Assembly: GCA_944358305.1 (NCBI GenBank) | Contig: CALVQK010000004.1 | Location: 37,979-101,978, forward strand | DNA from: an uncultured Bacilli bacterium | Lineage (GTDB): Bacteria; Bacillota_I; Bacilli_A; RF39; UBA660 | Length of the DNA stretch: 64,000 nt | Reading direction: 5' to 3' | Shown: piece after piece, positions 16,986 to 26,257 of the stretch | How positions within the stretch are numbered: position 1 is the stretch's first letter | How the letters are laid out: each line of letters starts with the position of its first letter | The notes under the pieces: generated by a model | What the model saw: only the letters and a program-made list of their open reading frames with translations | Told to the model about the DNA's origin: nothing | Databases searched by the model: none | Made by a program: the position numbers and the translations under genes

Positions 16986-18694
16986 CTTCTTTGTTTAAAT
17001 AATCTCCTATAATATCTATTTTCTTCTAATAACTTTCTATGCTTACCAATTCCTACAACCTTACCTTTATCAATAACAATTAACTCGTCTGCTATTTTCA
17101 TTAAATCTTTCTTATGAGTAATAATAACAACTGTATGATCTTTCTTTAAATCTTTCAAAACTTTAATAATATGTTTAGTAGTATTAGGATCAAGGGCACT
17201 AGTAACTTCATCAAATAGTAAAATTTCCGCTTTAGATAACAATGTTCTAGCCATCGAAATTAACTGTTTTTGCCCTCCACTAACATTAGTAGCATCTTCA
17301 CTTAACACTGTATCATAACCTTTAGGGAGACTCATAATAAAGTCATGTATTCCTACTCTCTTACAAGCTTTTATTTGATTAGAAATATTTTTATCTACTA
17401 AAGATAAATTCTCTTTAATACTCATATTAAATATAAAAGGTTTTTGAGTAGCAATAGAGACATTTGATGGATAAACTTCACTACCATAATCATATATATC
17501 AACACCATCTATATAAACATGACCAGATTCTATTTTATAAAGTCTTAAAAGAATTCTAAAGATCGTACTTTTACCACTACCACTCTCTCCTACTATCGCT
17601 GTAAGTTTATTAGGTTCTATCTCAAAGCTCACCTTATTAAGACTTATATTATTTTCATACTTAAATGTAACTTTATCAAAGATAATATCCCCAAATATAT
17701 TATCTTCTAAGTAATCTCCAAACTCTAACATATTCTTATTATGATAATTTATTACTCTAGAAAGTCTATCTATTCTAACAGAACTATTACAAACTTTATT
17801 AACTTTCTCAAAAAAATCAAAGTTTTCTCTTTCTATTTGATCAATGTAAGTAACAATTAATACTAAATCACCAACACTCATAACCCCATCCATAATATGT
17901 TTAATAACTATTATATAGGCAATAAATTTAGATATAGTAATAATAACTGGATATATTACTTTAGATCTGTCCCAATATTTTCTTTTTAAGAAATATTGTT
18001 TAGTCCAACTTCTCTTATAAATATCAAGATAATTATTCAACTTATCTTTCATATCAAAAGCTTTAATTTCCCGTGAGGCGTCTAACATCTGCTCATATAA
18101 AGAAGTTATCCTATCCTGATTCCTTCTTTGTCCCATAAAATAATAATCTTTCTTCTTTTGTCCTTTAGCAAGCATTACCTGATAGATTATATTAAAGATT
18201 AAAACAATTAAACCAATCTCTAAATTATAGAAAATAAGAATTAATAAAGCTATTATATCTGTAAAAAAATGTGCAAGAGCATCTATCATTCTATCAGTAA
18301 ACATACAAACATCAAAAACATCACTAGTAACAGTATTATCTAAATATGACTTAGGAAGTCTCTTTGTAAAGTCTTCATCATACTTAGAAACTTTTGATGC
18401 AATTATTAAATGTAATTTATTATAAACATAATCTGTATTCTTAGCATAAACGACAAAGTTTAAATGATGACAAATAAGATAAACCAAATAATTAATACCC
18501 AAATAAACAATATTAAGAAAAGTCTCCTCATAAAGTCCCAATGTTGCATAATCAATTATTCTAGCTGCAAAAATAGGTGTAATTGCAAAAGTAAAACATC
18601 TTAAAAAAGCTGTAATAAATAATAGTATTAAATATTTTTTATTATCCGCTCCTAAAGCAAAATAATTTTTACATATTTTAATATATCTACTCAT
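16982..18694 (-). CDS. ABC exporter half-transporter, subunit B
   Basis: 570 residues from ATG at 18694 (GGGAGG about 10 nt upstream; the GTG at 18706 is too close to that site). The N-terminal ~310 residues carry six membrane helices. The ATPase domain has Walker A GESGSGKST, signature NVSGGQKQ, Walker B ILLFDEVTSALD and the switch His in VVIITHKKD. It overlaps the upstream paralogue by 8 bp, and the two have near-identical ATPase cores (GIHDFIMSLPKGYDTVL in both), so they form a heterodimer. The substrate is unknown; drug, lipid or peptide export are all possible. Confidence 0.92.
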   Translation of the reverse strand: MSRYIKICKNYFALGADNKKYLILLFITAFLRCFTFAITPIFAARIIDYATLGLYEETFLNIVYLGINYLVYLICHHLNFVVYAKNTDYVYNKLHLIIASKVSKYDEDFTKRLPKSYLDNTVTSDVFDVCMFTDRMIDALAHFFTDIIALLILIFYNLEIGLIVLIFNIIYQVMLAKGQKKKDYYFMGQRRNQDRITSLYEQMLDASREIKAFDMKDKLNNYLDIYKRSWTKQYFLKRKYWDRSKVIYPVIITISKFIAYIIVIKHIMDGVMSVGDLVLIVTYIDQIERENFDFFEKVNKVCNSSVRIDRLSRVINYHNKNMLEFGDYLEDNIFGDIIFDKVTFKYENNISLNKVSFEIEPNKLTAIVGESGSGKSTIFRILLRLYKIESGHVYIDGVDIYDYGSEVYPSNVSIATQKPFIFNMSIKENLSLVDKNISNQIKACKRVGIHDFIMSLPKGYDTVLSEDATNVSGGQKQLISMARTLLSKAEILLFDEVTSALDPNTTKHIIKVLKDLKKDHTVVIITHKKDLMKIADELIVIDKGKVVGIGKHRKLLEENRYYRRLFKQRS

Positions 18695-20429
18695 TATTAA
18701 ATACACCTCCCTTACTAGGGGACTTTCTAGCGATTAACTCTTCATAATATTTATTTGTTTTAATTAAATCTTTATGAGATCCCATTCCTACAAGTTTACC
18801 TTCATTTAAAACTATTAAATAATCAGACTTTTTCATTAACTCTTTTTTATGAGTAATGACAATAATCGTATGATCTTTTTTCAAATCTTGTAAAACATCT
18901 TCCACTTTTAAAGCCGTATCAGGATCAAGTGATGATGTTACTTCATCAAATAGTAAAACTTCAGAATCAGTTAAAAGTGTCCTAGCAATAGATATTAACT
19001 GTTTTTGTCCACCACTTATATTTTTAGCATCTTCTCTTAACACTGTATCATAACCTTTAGGAAGACTCATAATAAAATCATGTATCCCTACTCTTTTACA
19101 CATTTCAATTTGTCTAGATCTATCTTTATCTACTAAATCAAAGTTCTGTTTTATAGAAAGATTAAAAACAAAAGGCCTTTGATTAACAATAGAAACATTA
19201 CTTTTATAAACTTCTTTAGCATAACTATAAATATCCTTACCATCAATAGTTATATCACCACAATCTGGTTTATAAGATCTAAGTAATAAATTAAAGATAG
19301 TTGTTTTACCACTACCAGTATGTCCAACAATAGTCGTTATTTTATGAGGTAATGCTGTAAAAGTAATATCTTTTAAAGTAGTTTTATTATCATAAGAAAA
19401 ATAAACATGATCAAACTTAACTACTCCTTCTATAACATCATTAAAATATTCTCCAATTGGAATAGAATGTGGCTCATAATTAAGAATAGATTGTACTCTA
19501 TTTACACACACATTAACTTCTCTAATCGCCGAAGTTGTTGTAATAAATTTTCTAAGGGAAACAAATAAAGAATCAAAATAACCTATAATCAATACAACTA
19601 CATCTACTGTAATATTTCCTTTCACTAACAAAATAAGACATAAAAAATAAATAAGTATTTTAAATCCATAAGTTAAAAAATTAACATCATTATCTCTTAT
19701 AACAGCATATTTTCTTTTAGTATTATAAGCTCTACTCCAATCTTTATTTATTTTCTTTAACTTATCTTCTAATGGTTCTATAATACCAAAACTTTTAACT
19801 TCACTAGATCCCTTTGTAACTTGTGAAAATAAAACTCTATACTTATCAACATTACTTCTTTGTTTTCTATAATACACATCAACTTTTCTATCTGTATAAT
19901 TCCTAATAAAAATATAAAGGATAGTAAAGATAATAAATAATACTGCTATTAAGAAATTACAATTAATAATGATTACAATTAAAACCAAAAGTTCTAAAAT
20001 ACTCATAATTAATTCTGATACTCTATCACACATATCACCAATATTCATAACATCGCCATTAACACTATTTAAAAGCTTTCCTTTATTAACATGTTTCGTA
20101 AAACTATCATCCATCATACTTACTTTTTCAAATATTTTCTGTTGCAAATGAACATAACAATAATGATTATTCTTACCATAGTATTTATGATTTACAAAGT
20201 AAAACAAACGGTATAAAAAATAAGACAATGCCAAAAATCCTAGACTTAAATAAGTCATAGGATAATCTTTTAAAGTAATATATTTAATAATTAAAGAAGC
20301 ACCTAAAGGTATTAAAAGATTAGCACCCTTATAAAGAAATGCTGTTATTAACATCATAACAAAATATTTTTTGTTCATCTGTGCCAACTTAAAATAATCT
20401 CTTATAAAATGATAATATTCTTTAATCAT
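18687..20429 (-). CDS. ABC exporter half-transporter, subunit A
   Basis: 580 residues from ATG at 20429 (AGGAG upstream). The layout is the same as its partner: six membrane helices in the first ~310 residues, then an ATPase with Walker A GHTGSGKTT, signature NISGGQKQ and Walker B VLLFDEVTSSLD. The catalytic Glu after Walker B and the switch His (IVITHKKE) are present in both halves, so both ATP sites look competent. A promoter is likely in the 150 bp upstream, which is AT-rich with GTTAAC repeats. Its target is unknown. Confidence 0.92.
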   Translation of the reverse strand: MIKEYYHFIRDYFKLAQMNKKYFVMMLITAFLYKGANLLIPLGASLIIKYITLKDYPMTYLSLGFLALSYFLYRLFYFVNHKYYGKNNHYCYVHLQQKIFEKVSMMDDSFTKHVNKGKLLNSVNGDVMNIGDMCDRVSELIMSILELLVLIVIIINCNFLIAVLFIIFTILYIFIRNYTDRKVDVYYRKQRSNVDKYRVLFSQVTKGSSEVKSFGIIEPLEDKLKKINKDWSRAYNTKRKYAVIRDNDVNFLTYGFKILIYFLCLILLVKGNITVDVVVLIIGYFDSLFVSLRKFITTTSAIREVNVCVNRVQSILNYEPHSIPIGEYFNDVIEGVVKFDHVYFSYDNKTTLKDITFTALPHKITTIVGHTGSGKTTIFNLLLRSYKPDCGDITIDGKDIYSYAKEVYKSNVSIVNQRPFVFNLSIKQNFDLVDKDRSRQIEMCKRVGIHDFIMSLPKGYDTVLREDAKNISGGQKQLISIARTLLTDSEVLLFDEVTSSLDPDTALKVEDVLQDLKKDHTIIVITHKKELMKKSDYLIVLNEGKLVGMGSHKDLIKTNKYYEELIARKSPSKGGVFNNE

Positions 20430-20589
20430 TACTCCCACTCCTACTTTAATAAAAGTTTAACATAATTTTTGTTAACTCACAACAAACATTATTTTTCAAA
20501 ATTAACTTTACCATAAAGACTAATATTTTTGTATTTTTTATAAACAAAGTATGATAAAATTAAAAAGCAAATAAAAGGAGACTAATTAC

Positions 20590-20981
20590 ATGAACAATAT
20601 AGAAAATTTTAATAATACAATTAAAGAAGAAATTAACAAAATAGCAGAAGATCTATTAACTAAAACTTAAGTTTCCAAGAATGGGATCAAAGTTGGCAGT
20701 ACTTTGGCACTGTTTTATATCTCAAGATTTTGACATTCCCGGAAATTTATGAGTTTGCTATAAAACTAATATATAGTAAAGTTAATTGTGGTACTAAAAG
20801 AGATAAAGATGAACTTACTAATAAAAAAGAAGGAATTAAAAGATTTATAGAAAAATTAAGTGATAATAACTACCTAAAAAATTATCTTGCTACCCATGAA
20901 AACATTTATGACTTATTTGGTGACTTATATAAAGAAGAAACAACAGAAAAAACAGCAAATAATAATTCTAAGAAAATGTAA
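20590..20981 (+). pseudogene. Frameshifted small gene, unknown
   Basis: A well-formed start exists: AAAAGGAG, nine bases, then ATG at 20590. That frame stops after 26 codons at TAA (20668-20670). The next frame continues without a stop from about 20664 to 20981, beginning LSFQEWDQSWQYFGTVLYL and ending in a Lys/Asn-rich tail. Joined by a one-base shift the two give one soluble, helical protein of about 129 residues. No shift-prone heptamer is visible at the join, so a mutation or a sequencing error is likelier than programmed frameshifting. The downstream part alone could only start at TTG 20730 without a ribosome binding site. No family is recognised. Confidence 0.5.
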
Positions 20982-21055
20982 ACTACCAAATAAAATAACT
21001 ATTTAATAATACAAGTCAAATCTTTTATGCTAAACTTATACTAAGGTGAGTGTAT

Positions 21056-23434
21056 ATGATAAGGTTTGAAAATGTATCTAAAGAATATCGGAGTAAAAAA
21101 GGACAAACTACTAAAGCTTTAACTGACATTAATATTAATTTAAATAACAAAGGATTAATATTTATTATTGGTAAAAGTGGTAGTGGTAAAAGTACTTTAC
21201 TAAACATTTTAGGAGGTCTTGATAGTAAAACAAGCGGAAAAATTTATATTGATAATAAAGATATAGATAGTTTTAAAGAAAAAGATTTTGACTCTTATAG
21301 AAATACTTATATAGGCTTTATTTTTCAAGACTTTAATTTATTAGAAGAATATAATGTTTTTGATAATGTCATGTTATCAGCAAAACTTCAAAAGAAAAAA
21401 GCAGATAAAGAAGAGATATTAAATCTTTTAGGTAGACTTGGTCTTAATGGATTAGAATATCGAAATATTAATGAATTATCAGGTGGCCAAAAACAAAGAG
21501 TTGGTATTGCAAGAGCTTTAATTAAAAATCCTAAGGTGATACTAGCAGATGAACCCACAGGTAATTTAGATAGTATATCAAGTAAAGAGACTTTTAAATT
21601 ATTAAAAGAAATTAGTAAAGAAAAATTAGTAGTTGTTGTATCTCATGACTTAGAAAATGCTAACACTTATGCTGATAAAATATTAGAATTACAAGATGGT
21701 AAAGCTATTAGAAATGATTTAACTATAAAAGATCAAAATAACAGTACTTTCACATCTGTAAGTGCTAAACTTCCTTTCAAAGAATGTCTGCACTTTGCAT
21801 TTACTTCCCTAAAAAGTAATAAAGTAAAACTATTCTTTACTATTATCTTAACTATGATATCTTTAGTCTTTATGGGAATATCTGTTAATTCCTTTCTTTA
21901 TGATAAAGGAACATTCATGGCTGGAGTTATGAGAGATAATAATGAATATATTTTTGATATTAGTAAAATAGAAGTAGAGCCAGCCGGTGCCTCTTTTCCA
22001 TTTGACTTAACTAATGATGATTTAAATATTTTAAAAGAAACCATAAATGAAGAATTAAATCCCACTTATAGATTATATAATAACAATAGACTACTAACTT
22101 TTACTTATGGTGATTATGTAGAACCAGATGAAGACTTTGATCATGTACCTATGTGGTTTAATTATATTGAACTTAAAGATGACAGAATACTTGGTAATAT
22201 TAAAGGTAAAATACCTGTCAATAGTAATGAAATTATGGTACATAAAAATGTCGCAAGATATATTTGTAAATATGGTATTTTAGATAGCACTAATAATATT
22301 TATAAACCTAATTCTATTGATGAATTAATAAATAGTAATAAAGAAATAATGTTAGGAGATAATAAAGTTATTATAACAGGAATAGTAGATAATGATCTTA
22401 ATGATGATTACTTTATTTATGTAAATGGTTTTGTTGAAAATGCCATTTTAAATAATGATATAAATACTTTCCTTACAGATTCTTATTTATCTAAAAAAGA
22501 AATAACTGCTAAAAATATTGCAATCTATAATAACGATGTTCAACTTATAACAAATACAATTACTAAGCTTAATAAAGATGAAATAATTATTTCCTTAGAT
22601 TTATTTAGAGAATTAGATAATAATTTCAATGATGAATTAAATGAATACTTATTAAATAATAGTGAAGACAATTATAGTAGTTTAATCAATACATTTACAA
22701 ATAACTATATAAATACTAATAATAGTTTTAATAATTTATATATTACTTTTAATGGTAATCTGAATAGTAATAGTATAAAAAATGATTTAAAAGTTGTAGG
22801 AATAAGTCTAGATAATAATAATTATGTTAGTAATGATTATATAACAGAAATAGAAAGTACTAACTCTAATAAATATAATTTTAGTTATAGGGTTTATGAA
22901 GATAATTATAATGAACTAAAAAATATTATAAACACTTACGAAACTAATTATAATAGAAGTGGTGTTTATTACTATTTAACATTACCTCATTATGATGATT
23001 TAGAACAAATAAATGCCATCTATAACTTTCTTGCTAAATATATTAACATTATAACTTTAGTCTTTGTATTATTTACAATACTACTCTTCTCTAACTTCAT
23101 TTATATATCTATCACTTATTCTAAAAAACAAATAGGAATACTTAGAGCTTTAGGTACAAATAAAAATGATATTATTAAAATATTCTTATACGAAAGTATA
23201 ATTGTAGGTATTATGTCTTATATAATTTCTATTATTCTTTGGTTTATCTCTATTAATTTATTAAATAATTCTCTATTTGGAAATAAAACTTATATTTTAA
23301 ATGGCATTGTAACAAATCCATGGGTACCAGTTATAATGTTTGTTTATACAATTATCATATCTATAATTATTACCATTATATCGTTAAGTAAGATTACAAA
23401 AATAAAACCTATTGATGCCATTCTTAATAAATAA
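21056..23434 (+). CDS. ABC transporter: ATPase fused to FtsX/MacB-type permease
   Basis: 792 residues from ATG at 21056, after AAGGTGAG. The N-terminal ATPase (about 1-220) has Walker A GKSGSGKST, signature LSGGQKQRVGIARA and Walker B VILADEPTGNLD, as in LolD/MacB/BceA. A first membrane helix near 260-280 is followed by a large Asn-rich extracellular domain (about 290-650). Three more helices follow near 665-690, 715-740 and 760-785, the FtsX fold. MacB-like and BceAB-like mechanotransporters use this design for export, lipoprotein release or peptide-antibiotic sensing. Gram-positive members are often near a two-component system, but none is adjacent here. It is monocistronic with a clear terminator. 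Confidence 0.9.
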   Translation: MIRFENVSKEYRSKKGQTTKALTDININLNNKGLIFIIGKSGSGKSTLLNILGGLDSKTSGKIYIDNKDIDSFKEKDFDSYRNTYIGFIFQDFNLLEEYNVFDNVMLSAKLQKKKADKEEILNLLGRLGLNGLEYRNINELSGGQKQRVGIARALIKNPKVILADEPTGNLDSISSKETFKLLKEISKEKLVVVVSHDLENANTYADKILELQDGKAIRNDLTIKDQNNSTFTSVSAKLPFKECLHFAFTSLKSNKVKLFFTIILTMISLVFMGISVNSFLYDKGTFMAGVMRDNNEYIFDISKIEVEPAGASFPFDLTNDDLNILKETINEELNPTYRLYNNNRLLTFTYGDYVEPDEDFDHVPMWFNYIELKDDRILGNIKGKIPVNSNEIMVHKNVARYICKYGILDSTNNIYKPNSIDELINSNKEIMLGDNKVIITGIVDNDLNDDYFIYVNGFVENAILNNDINTFLTDSYLSKKEITAKNIAIYNNDVQLITNTITKLNKDEIIISLDLFRELDNNFNDELNEYLLNNSEDNYSSLINTFTNNYINTNNSFNNLYITFNGNLNSNSIKNDLKVVGISLDNNNYVSNDYITEIESTNSNKYNFSYRVYEDNYNELKNIINTYETNYNRSGVYYYLTLPHYDDLEQINAIYNFLAKYINIITLVFVLFTILLFSNFIYISITYSKKQIGILRALGTNKNDIIKIFLYESIIVGIMSYIISIILWFISINLLNNSLFGNKTYILNGIVTNPWVPVIMFVYTIIISIIITIISLSKITKIKPIDAILNK

Positions 23435-23462
23435 AAGAACTCTAAATAACTAGAGTTCTTTT
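23435..23462. terminator. Bidirectional terminator
   Basis: AAGAACTCTA and TAGAGTTCTT form a 10-bp stem with a 6-nt loop. It lies between the ABC gene on the plus strand and the thioredoxin-like gene on the minus strand, with Ts on the right and As on the left. Confidence 0.9.
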
Positions 23463-23465
23463 GAT

Positions 23466-23723
23466 TTACACAAGCTCTTTTACGTAATTTTTAATTTCTC
23501 TATCAGTTAAAACATTACCAGTAGAGACAACTTTATCTTCTATCATAAGAGCTGGAATGACATTTATGTTATACTTCTTCTTATAAGTAGCATCTATTTT
23601 TTCAATATTGAACTCTGTATCAAGTTCACGTTCTACTTTAGATAAGTTTTTTAATATTTTCATACCATTACTACAATTAGCACCTATAACTTTTATATTT
23701 ACTATATAATCTCCTCCTTTCAT
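23466..23723 (-). CDS. Thioredoxin-fold redox protein with one active-site Cys
   Basis: Up to 85 residues. The sequence VKVIGANC-type strand, then CSNGMKILKNL, and the cis-Pro strand NVIPALMIEDKVV fit the small 'redox-active disulfide protein 2' thioredoxin family. That family normally has C-x-x-C; here the second Cys is Gly (C-S-N-G), so only a monothiol is left. The start is unclear. The only in-frame ATG (23723) has no ribosome binding site before it, while a perfect AAAGGAGGAG lies just after it. That would direct initiation around 23708-23705, where there is only ATA or GTA. A rare start codon is possible. Confidence 0.7.
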   Translation of the reverse strand: MKGGDYIVNIKVIGANCSNGMKILKNLSKVERELDTEFNIEKIDATYKKKYNINVIPALMIEDKVVSTGNVLTDREIKNYVKELV

Positions 23724-23775
23724 AATTTAAGTATAAAAGAAGATTATGGGAAAACTATGGGCTAATTATGAAATA

Positions 23776-24048
23776 TTATTTAATAAGTAAATCTTGATAT
23801 TCAGAATGACTGTTAATCCATTTAATAGCATAAGAACAACTACACTTTACTTTAATATTATTTTCTCTAAAATAATTAAAAGCATAAGTTAAAAGTAAAT
23901 TGGCAATACCTTGTCCTCTCAAATTTATATCAACAAAAGTATGATTAACATCAACAACATTAGAAGAAATATAAGGATAATCTACTTCTCCTAAGATATT
24001 ACCTTTATCATCTAAATAGATAGTTCTATTCTCTTCTACTTTAAACAT
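23776..24048 (-). CDS. YjdJ-type GNAT acetyltransferase
   Basis: 90 residues, the short GNAT family of about 90-100 residues. The acetyl-CoA pyrophosphate loop LRGQGIA follows the strand VDVNHTFVDI. The C-terminal KVKCSCSYAIKWINSHSEY matches the conserved tail of the group. It is expected to acetylate a small molecule or protein amine; the substrate is unknown. It is expressed from its own short unit, and the ribosome binding site is weak (AGGTAGTGG). Confidence 0.85.
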   Translation of the reverse strand: MFKVEENRTIYLDDKGNILGEVDYPYISSNVVDVNHTFVDINLRGQGIANLLLTYAFNYFRENNIKVKCSCSYAIKWINSHSEYQDLLIK

Positions 24049-24146
24049 ATTACCACTACCTTTACAATTTAATTATATAACATAATATTTTTATTTACTA
24101 TAAATTTATCATAAGTTATAATAAAGAAAAAGAAAGGAAGATGTTT

Positions 24147-24404
24147 ATGAAATGTCCAGTATGTAAAGATGTTACTCTACTAATGAGTGAAAAGAAAGGC
24201 GTAGAAATAGATTATTGCCCAGAATGCCGTGGTATCTGGTTAGATCGTGGAGAACTTGAAAAAATTATGGAAAAAGAGGATGCTTATATAAATAAAGAAG
24301 TTAAAGAAAGTTCTCATAAAGAATCAAAACATTATGAAGAAAAACCTAGAAAACAAAAAAGAGAATCATTTATGAGTGAAATCTTTGAAATGTTTGGAGA
24401 GTAA
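24147..24404 (+). CDS. TFIIB-type zinc-finger protein
   Basis: 85 residues from ATG at 24147 (AAAGGAAG at -8; the ATG at 24141 is too close). The N-terminus is a zinc ribbon, CPVCKDVTLLMSEKKGVEI then YCPECRGIWLDRGEL, the Pfam zf-TFIIB signature found in small bacterial proteins. The C-terminal half is rich in Lys, Glu, Ser and His and probably disordered. Its role is unknown. It is a single gene with its own terminator. Confidence 0.85.
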   Translation: MKCPVCKDVTLLMSEKKGVEIDYCPECRGIWLDRGELEKIMEKEDAYINKEVKESSHKESKHYEEKPRKQKRESFMSEIFEMFGE

Positions 24405-24430
24405 AATAGTAGTTAAAACACTACTATTTT
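24403..24430. terminator. Bidirectional terminator
   Basis: AAAATAGTAG and CTACTATTTT form a 10-bp stem with an 8-nt loop between convergent genes, followed by TTTTATTTTAT on the plus strand. Confidence 0.88.
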
Positions 24431-24435
24431 TTATT

Positions 24436-25197
24436 TTATAACCCTAGCTTTTTACTTTCATCTTCCTGTAATATTTCACTTAATACCCATTTATCATCAT
24501 TTTTAACAAACTTCCAAAATTCTACAAAAGATCTATTTTTAGTATTTCCACTGACTATACTTTTTGTCTTAGTATCTATAATATAATCAATCATTTTTCC
24601 TTTTATGTAAAACCAAATCAAATCTTTATTATCATCTTTATCATCATAAACAGATACTGGTTTTAAATTTACTAATCTTATCTTCTTTAAAACATTTCTT
24701 TTATTATTAACATCCATCCATTCTAATTTTATCCTAAAGCTTTCATATAAATCTTTATCCATATAGTCTCTCGCTTGCTCCATATCATTATTAGTCCAAG
24801 CTTCTTGCACAATATAAAAAGTTTCTATTACTCTTTTTTCAATATTTTTATACTTCCAAGTAATATCCTTATTATCTAAAAGTCTTAAATATCTTTTACT
24901 ATTAAAAGATGCTCTTAATACTTTAAAATATAGAATAATTGCTGAAGCGAAAAGAGCAAAGGCAAAGATTATATAAAAAATAATATTAACAATAGGATTA
25001 CTATAACCTCTTCTACCATAATGACCACTACTACTAGAACCACCAGAACTTGAATGAGAACCACCACTACTTGCACCACCTGCTCTTAAAGTAGTTATAG
25101 GGCTATTATAAGATACTTCTTTAGCATTAACAGTTATAACATTACAAGATATAACTACTAACAAAAGTATAAAAGATAGTAATAAAACATTTTTCAT
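24436..25197 (-). CDS. Tim44-like domain membrane protein
   Basis: 253 residues. An N-terminal signal or anchor helix (about 4-24, with VISCNV as a possible but poor lipobox) is followed by a Gly/Ser-rich segment (about 38-66, with GGSSSSG) and one membrane helix (about 70-92). A Tim44-like domain fills the rest (about 110-250), with EAWTNNDMEQARDYM and ending FWKFVKNDDKWVLSEI. This Gly/Ser-rich linker plus Tim44 layout is common in Bacillota. The domain binds lipids or peptides in other systems; its role here is unknown. Confidence 0.85.
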   Translation of the reverse strand: MKNVLLLSFILLLVVISCNVITVNAKEVSYNSPITTLRAGGASSGGSHSSSGGSSSSGHYGRRGYSNPIVNIIFYIIFAFALFASAIILYFKVLRASFNSKRYLRLLDNKDITWKYKNIEKRVIETFYIVQEAWTNNDMEQARDYMDKDLYESFRIKLEWMDVNNKRNVLKKIRLVNLKPVSVYDDKDDNKDLIWFYIKGKMIDYIIDTKTKSIVSGNTKNRSFVEFWKFVKNDDKWVLSEILQEDESKKLGL

Positions 25198-25202
25198 CTA
25201 CT

Positions 25203-25679
25203 TTAACCTTCTTCAATTATTTTACAAACATCTATCCACTCTTTATAATTAGAAGATGTTTCTAACTCTTCAATAGTAAGTTTTACAGCACTATTACTAC
25301 TGCCACAAGCAGGGTAAATTATATCAAAATCTTTTAAAGATATATCCAAATAAACATCTACTCCATCATTTATTCCAAAAGGACATACACCTCCTACTTT
25401 ATGACCAATAAGAGACTCTACTTCATCTTTCTTAATCATTTTAGCTTTCTCATTAAATTTACTTTTATATTTAGCATTATCTATCTTTCTATTACCTGCT
25501 GTTACTATTAATATAGGTTTACCACCTACTAAAAATGATAAAGTCTTGGCAATTTCCGCTTCTTTACAGTTTAAGGCAACCGCTGCTTCTTTAACTGTTG
25601 CAGAGGAAGTATCAAACTCTTTTACTTTATTATCTAATCCAAATTTTTTTAAATATTCTTTTGCTTTTACAAATGACAT
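25203..25679 (-). CDS. YbaK/EbsC-family aminoacyl-tRNA deacylase
   Basis: 158 residues, normal for the family. Conserved features include TSSATVKEAAVALNC, then IAKTLSFLVGGKPILIVTAGNRKID, the catalytic-pocket segment GHKVGGVCPFGI, and GSSNSAVKLT near the C-terminus. Members remove mischarged amino acids (Cys, Ala, Ser) from tRNAs, often tRNA-Pro, in the cytoplasm. The ribosome binding site is AGGAGTAG. The P-loop kinase gene lies 13 bp upstream, so the two may be co-transcribed. Confidence 0.92.
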   Translation of the reverse strand: MSFVKAKEYLKKFGLDNKVKEFDTSSATVKEAAVALNCKEAEIAKTLSFLVGGKPILIVTAGNRKIDNAKYKSKFNEKAKMIKKDEVESLIGHKVGGVCPFGINDGVDVYLDISLKDFDIIYPACGSSNSAVKLTIEELETSSNYKEWIDVCKIIEEG

Positions 25680-25692
25680 AATTAACTACTCC

Positions 25693-26181
25693 TTATCTAT
25701 TTTCTAACTCATTTAATTTATCTTTATCTAAATAAATAACTTTATCTTTAAATTTATTTATATAACCTAACTTCCTCTTTTCTTTTTTATAATAACTATT
25801 AACAACTTTAATCATATCTATTAAAGCTCTAAATGAAGGTGGATAGTTACAAGTTTCTTTACCCAATTTTTGATTAATCAATCTTTTTATAACTCTTTTA
25901 TAAGATTCTGATTTACTTATTTTTATGTAATATATCTTATCACATTTCTTTAATCCTTCTTTAAATATGCTTCTACCAATATCTTCAATTATAAAAGAAT
26001 CTTTAGATAAAATATCATTAAACATTTTCTTAATAGTTTCATCATCTCTTTTGATATGATTATTATTGTCATCCCATACTATGCAATCAAGTTCATAATT
26101 TTTAATATTATACCTTTTACTTAATATTATTGATAAAGTTGTTTTGCCTGATGCCGGTGGTCCTATAATATATATTTTCAA
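25693..26181 (-). CDS. P-loop kinase-like protein (FlaR/adenylate-kinase type)
   Basis: About 162 residues if TTG at 26181 is used; GTG at 26190 abuts the ribosome binding site. Walker A is GPPASGKTT. Asp in YELDCIVWDD and the helix SFIIEDIGRSIFKEGLKKCDKIYYIKIS fit the family annotated as topology modulation protein (FlaR-like), a nucleoside/nucleotide-kinase fold. Its substrate is unknown. The start is uncertain because no ATG precedes the Walker motif. Confidence 0.8.
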   Translation of the reverse strand: MKIYIIGPPASGKTTLSIILSKRYNIKNYELDCIVWDDNNNHIKRDDETIKKMFNDILSKDSFIIEDIGRSIFKEGLKKCDKIYYIKISKSESYKRVIKRLINQKLGKETCNYPPSFRALIDMIKVVNSYYKKEKRKLGYINKFKDKVIYLDKDKLNELENR

Positions 26182-26257
26182 TATAATCACTTCTCTCTTA
26201 ATAAGATTATAACATAATTTTCTAAATTAAAAAGTTATTGAACTTAATCAATAACTC

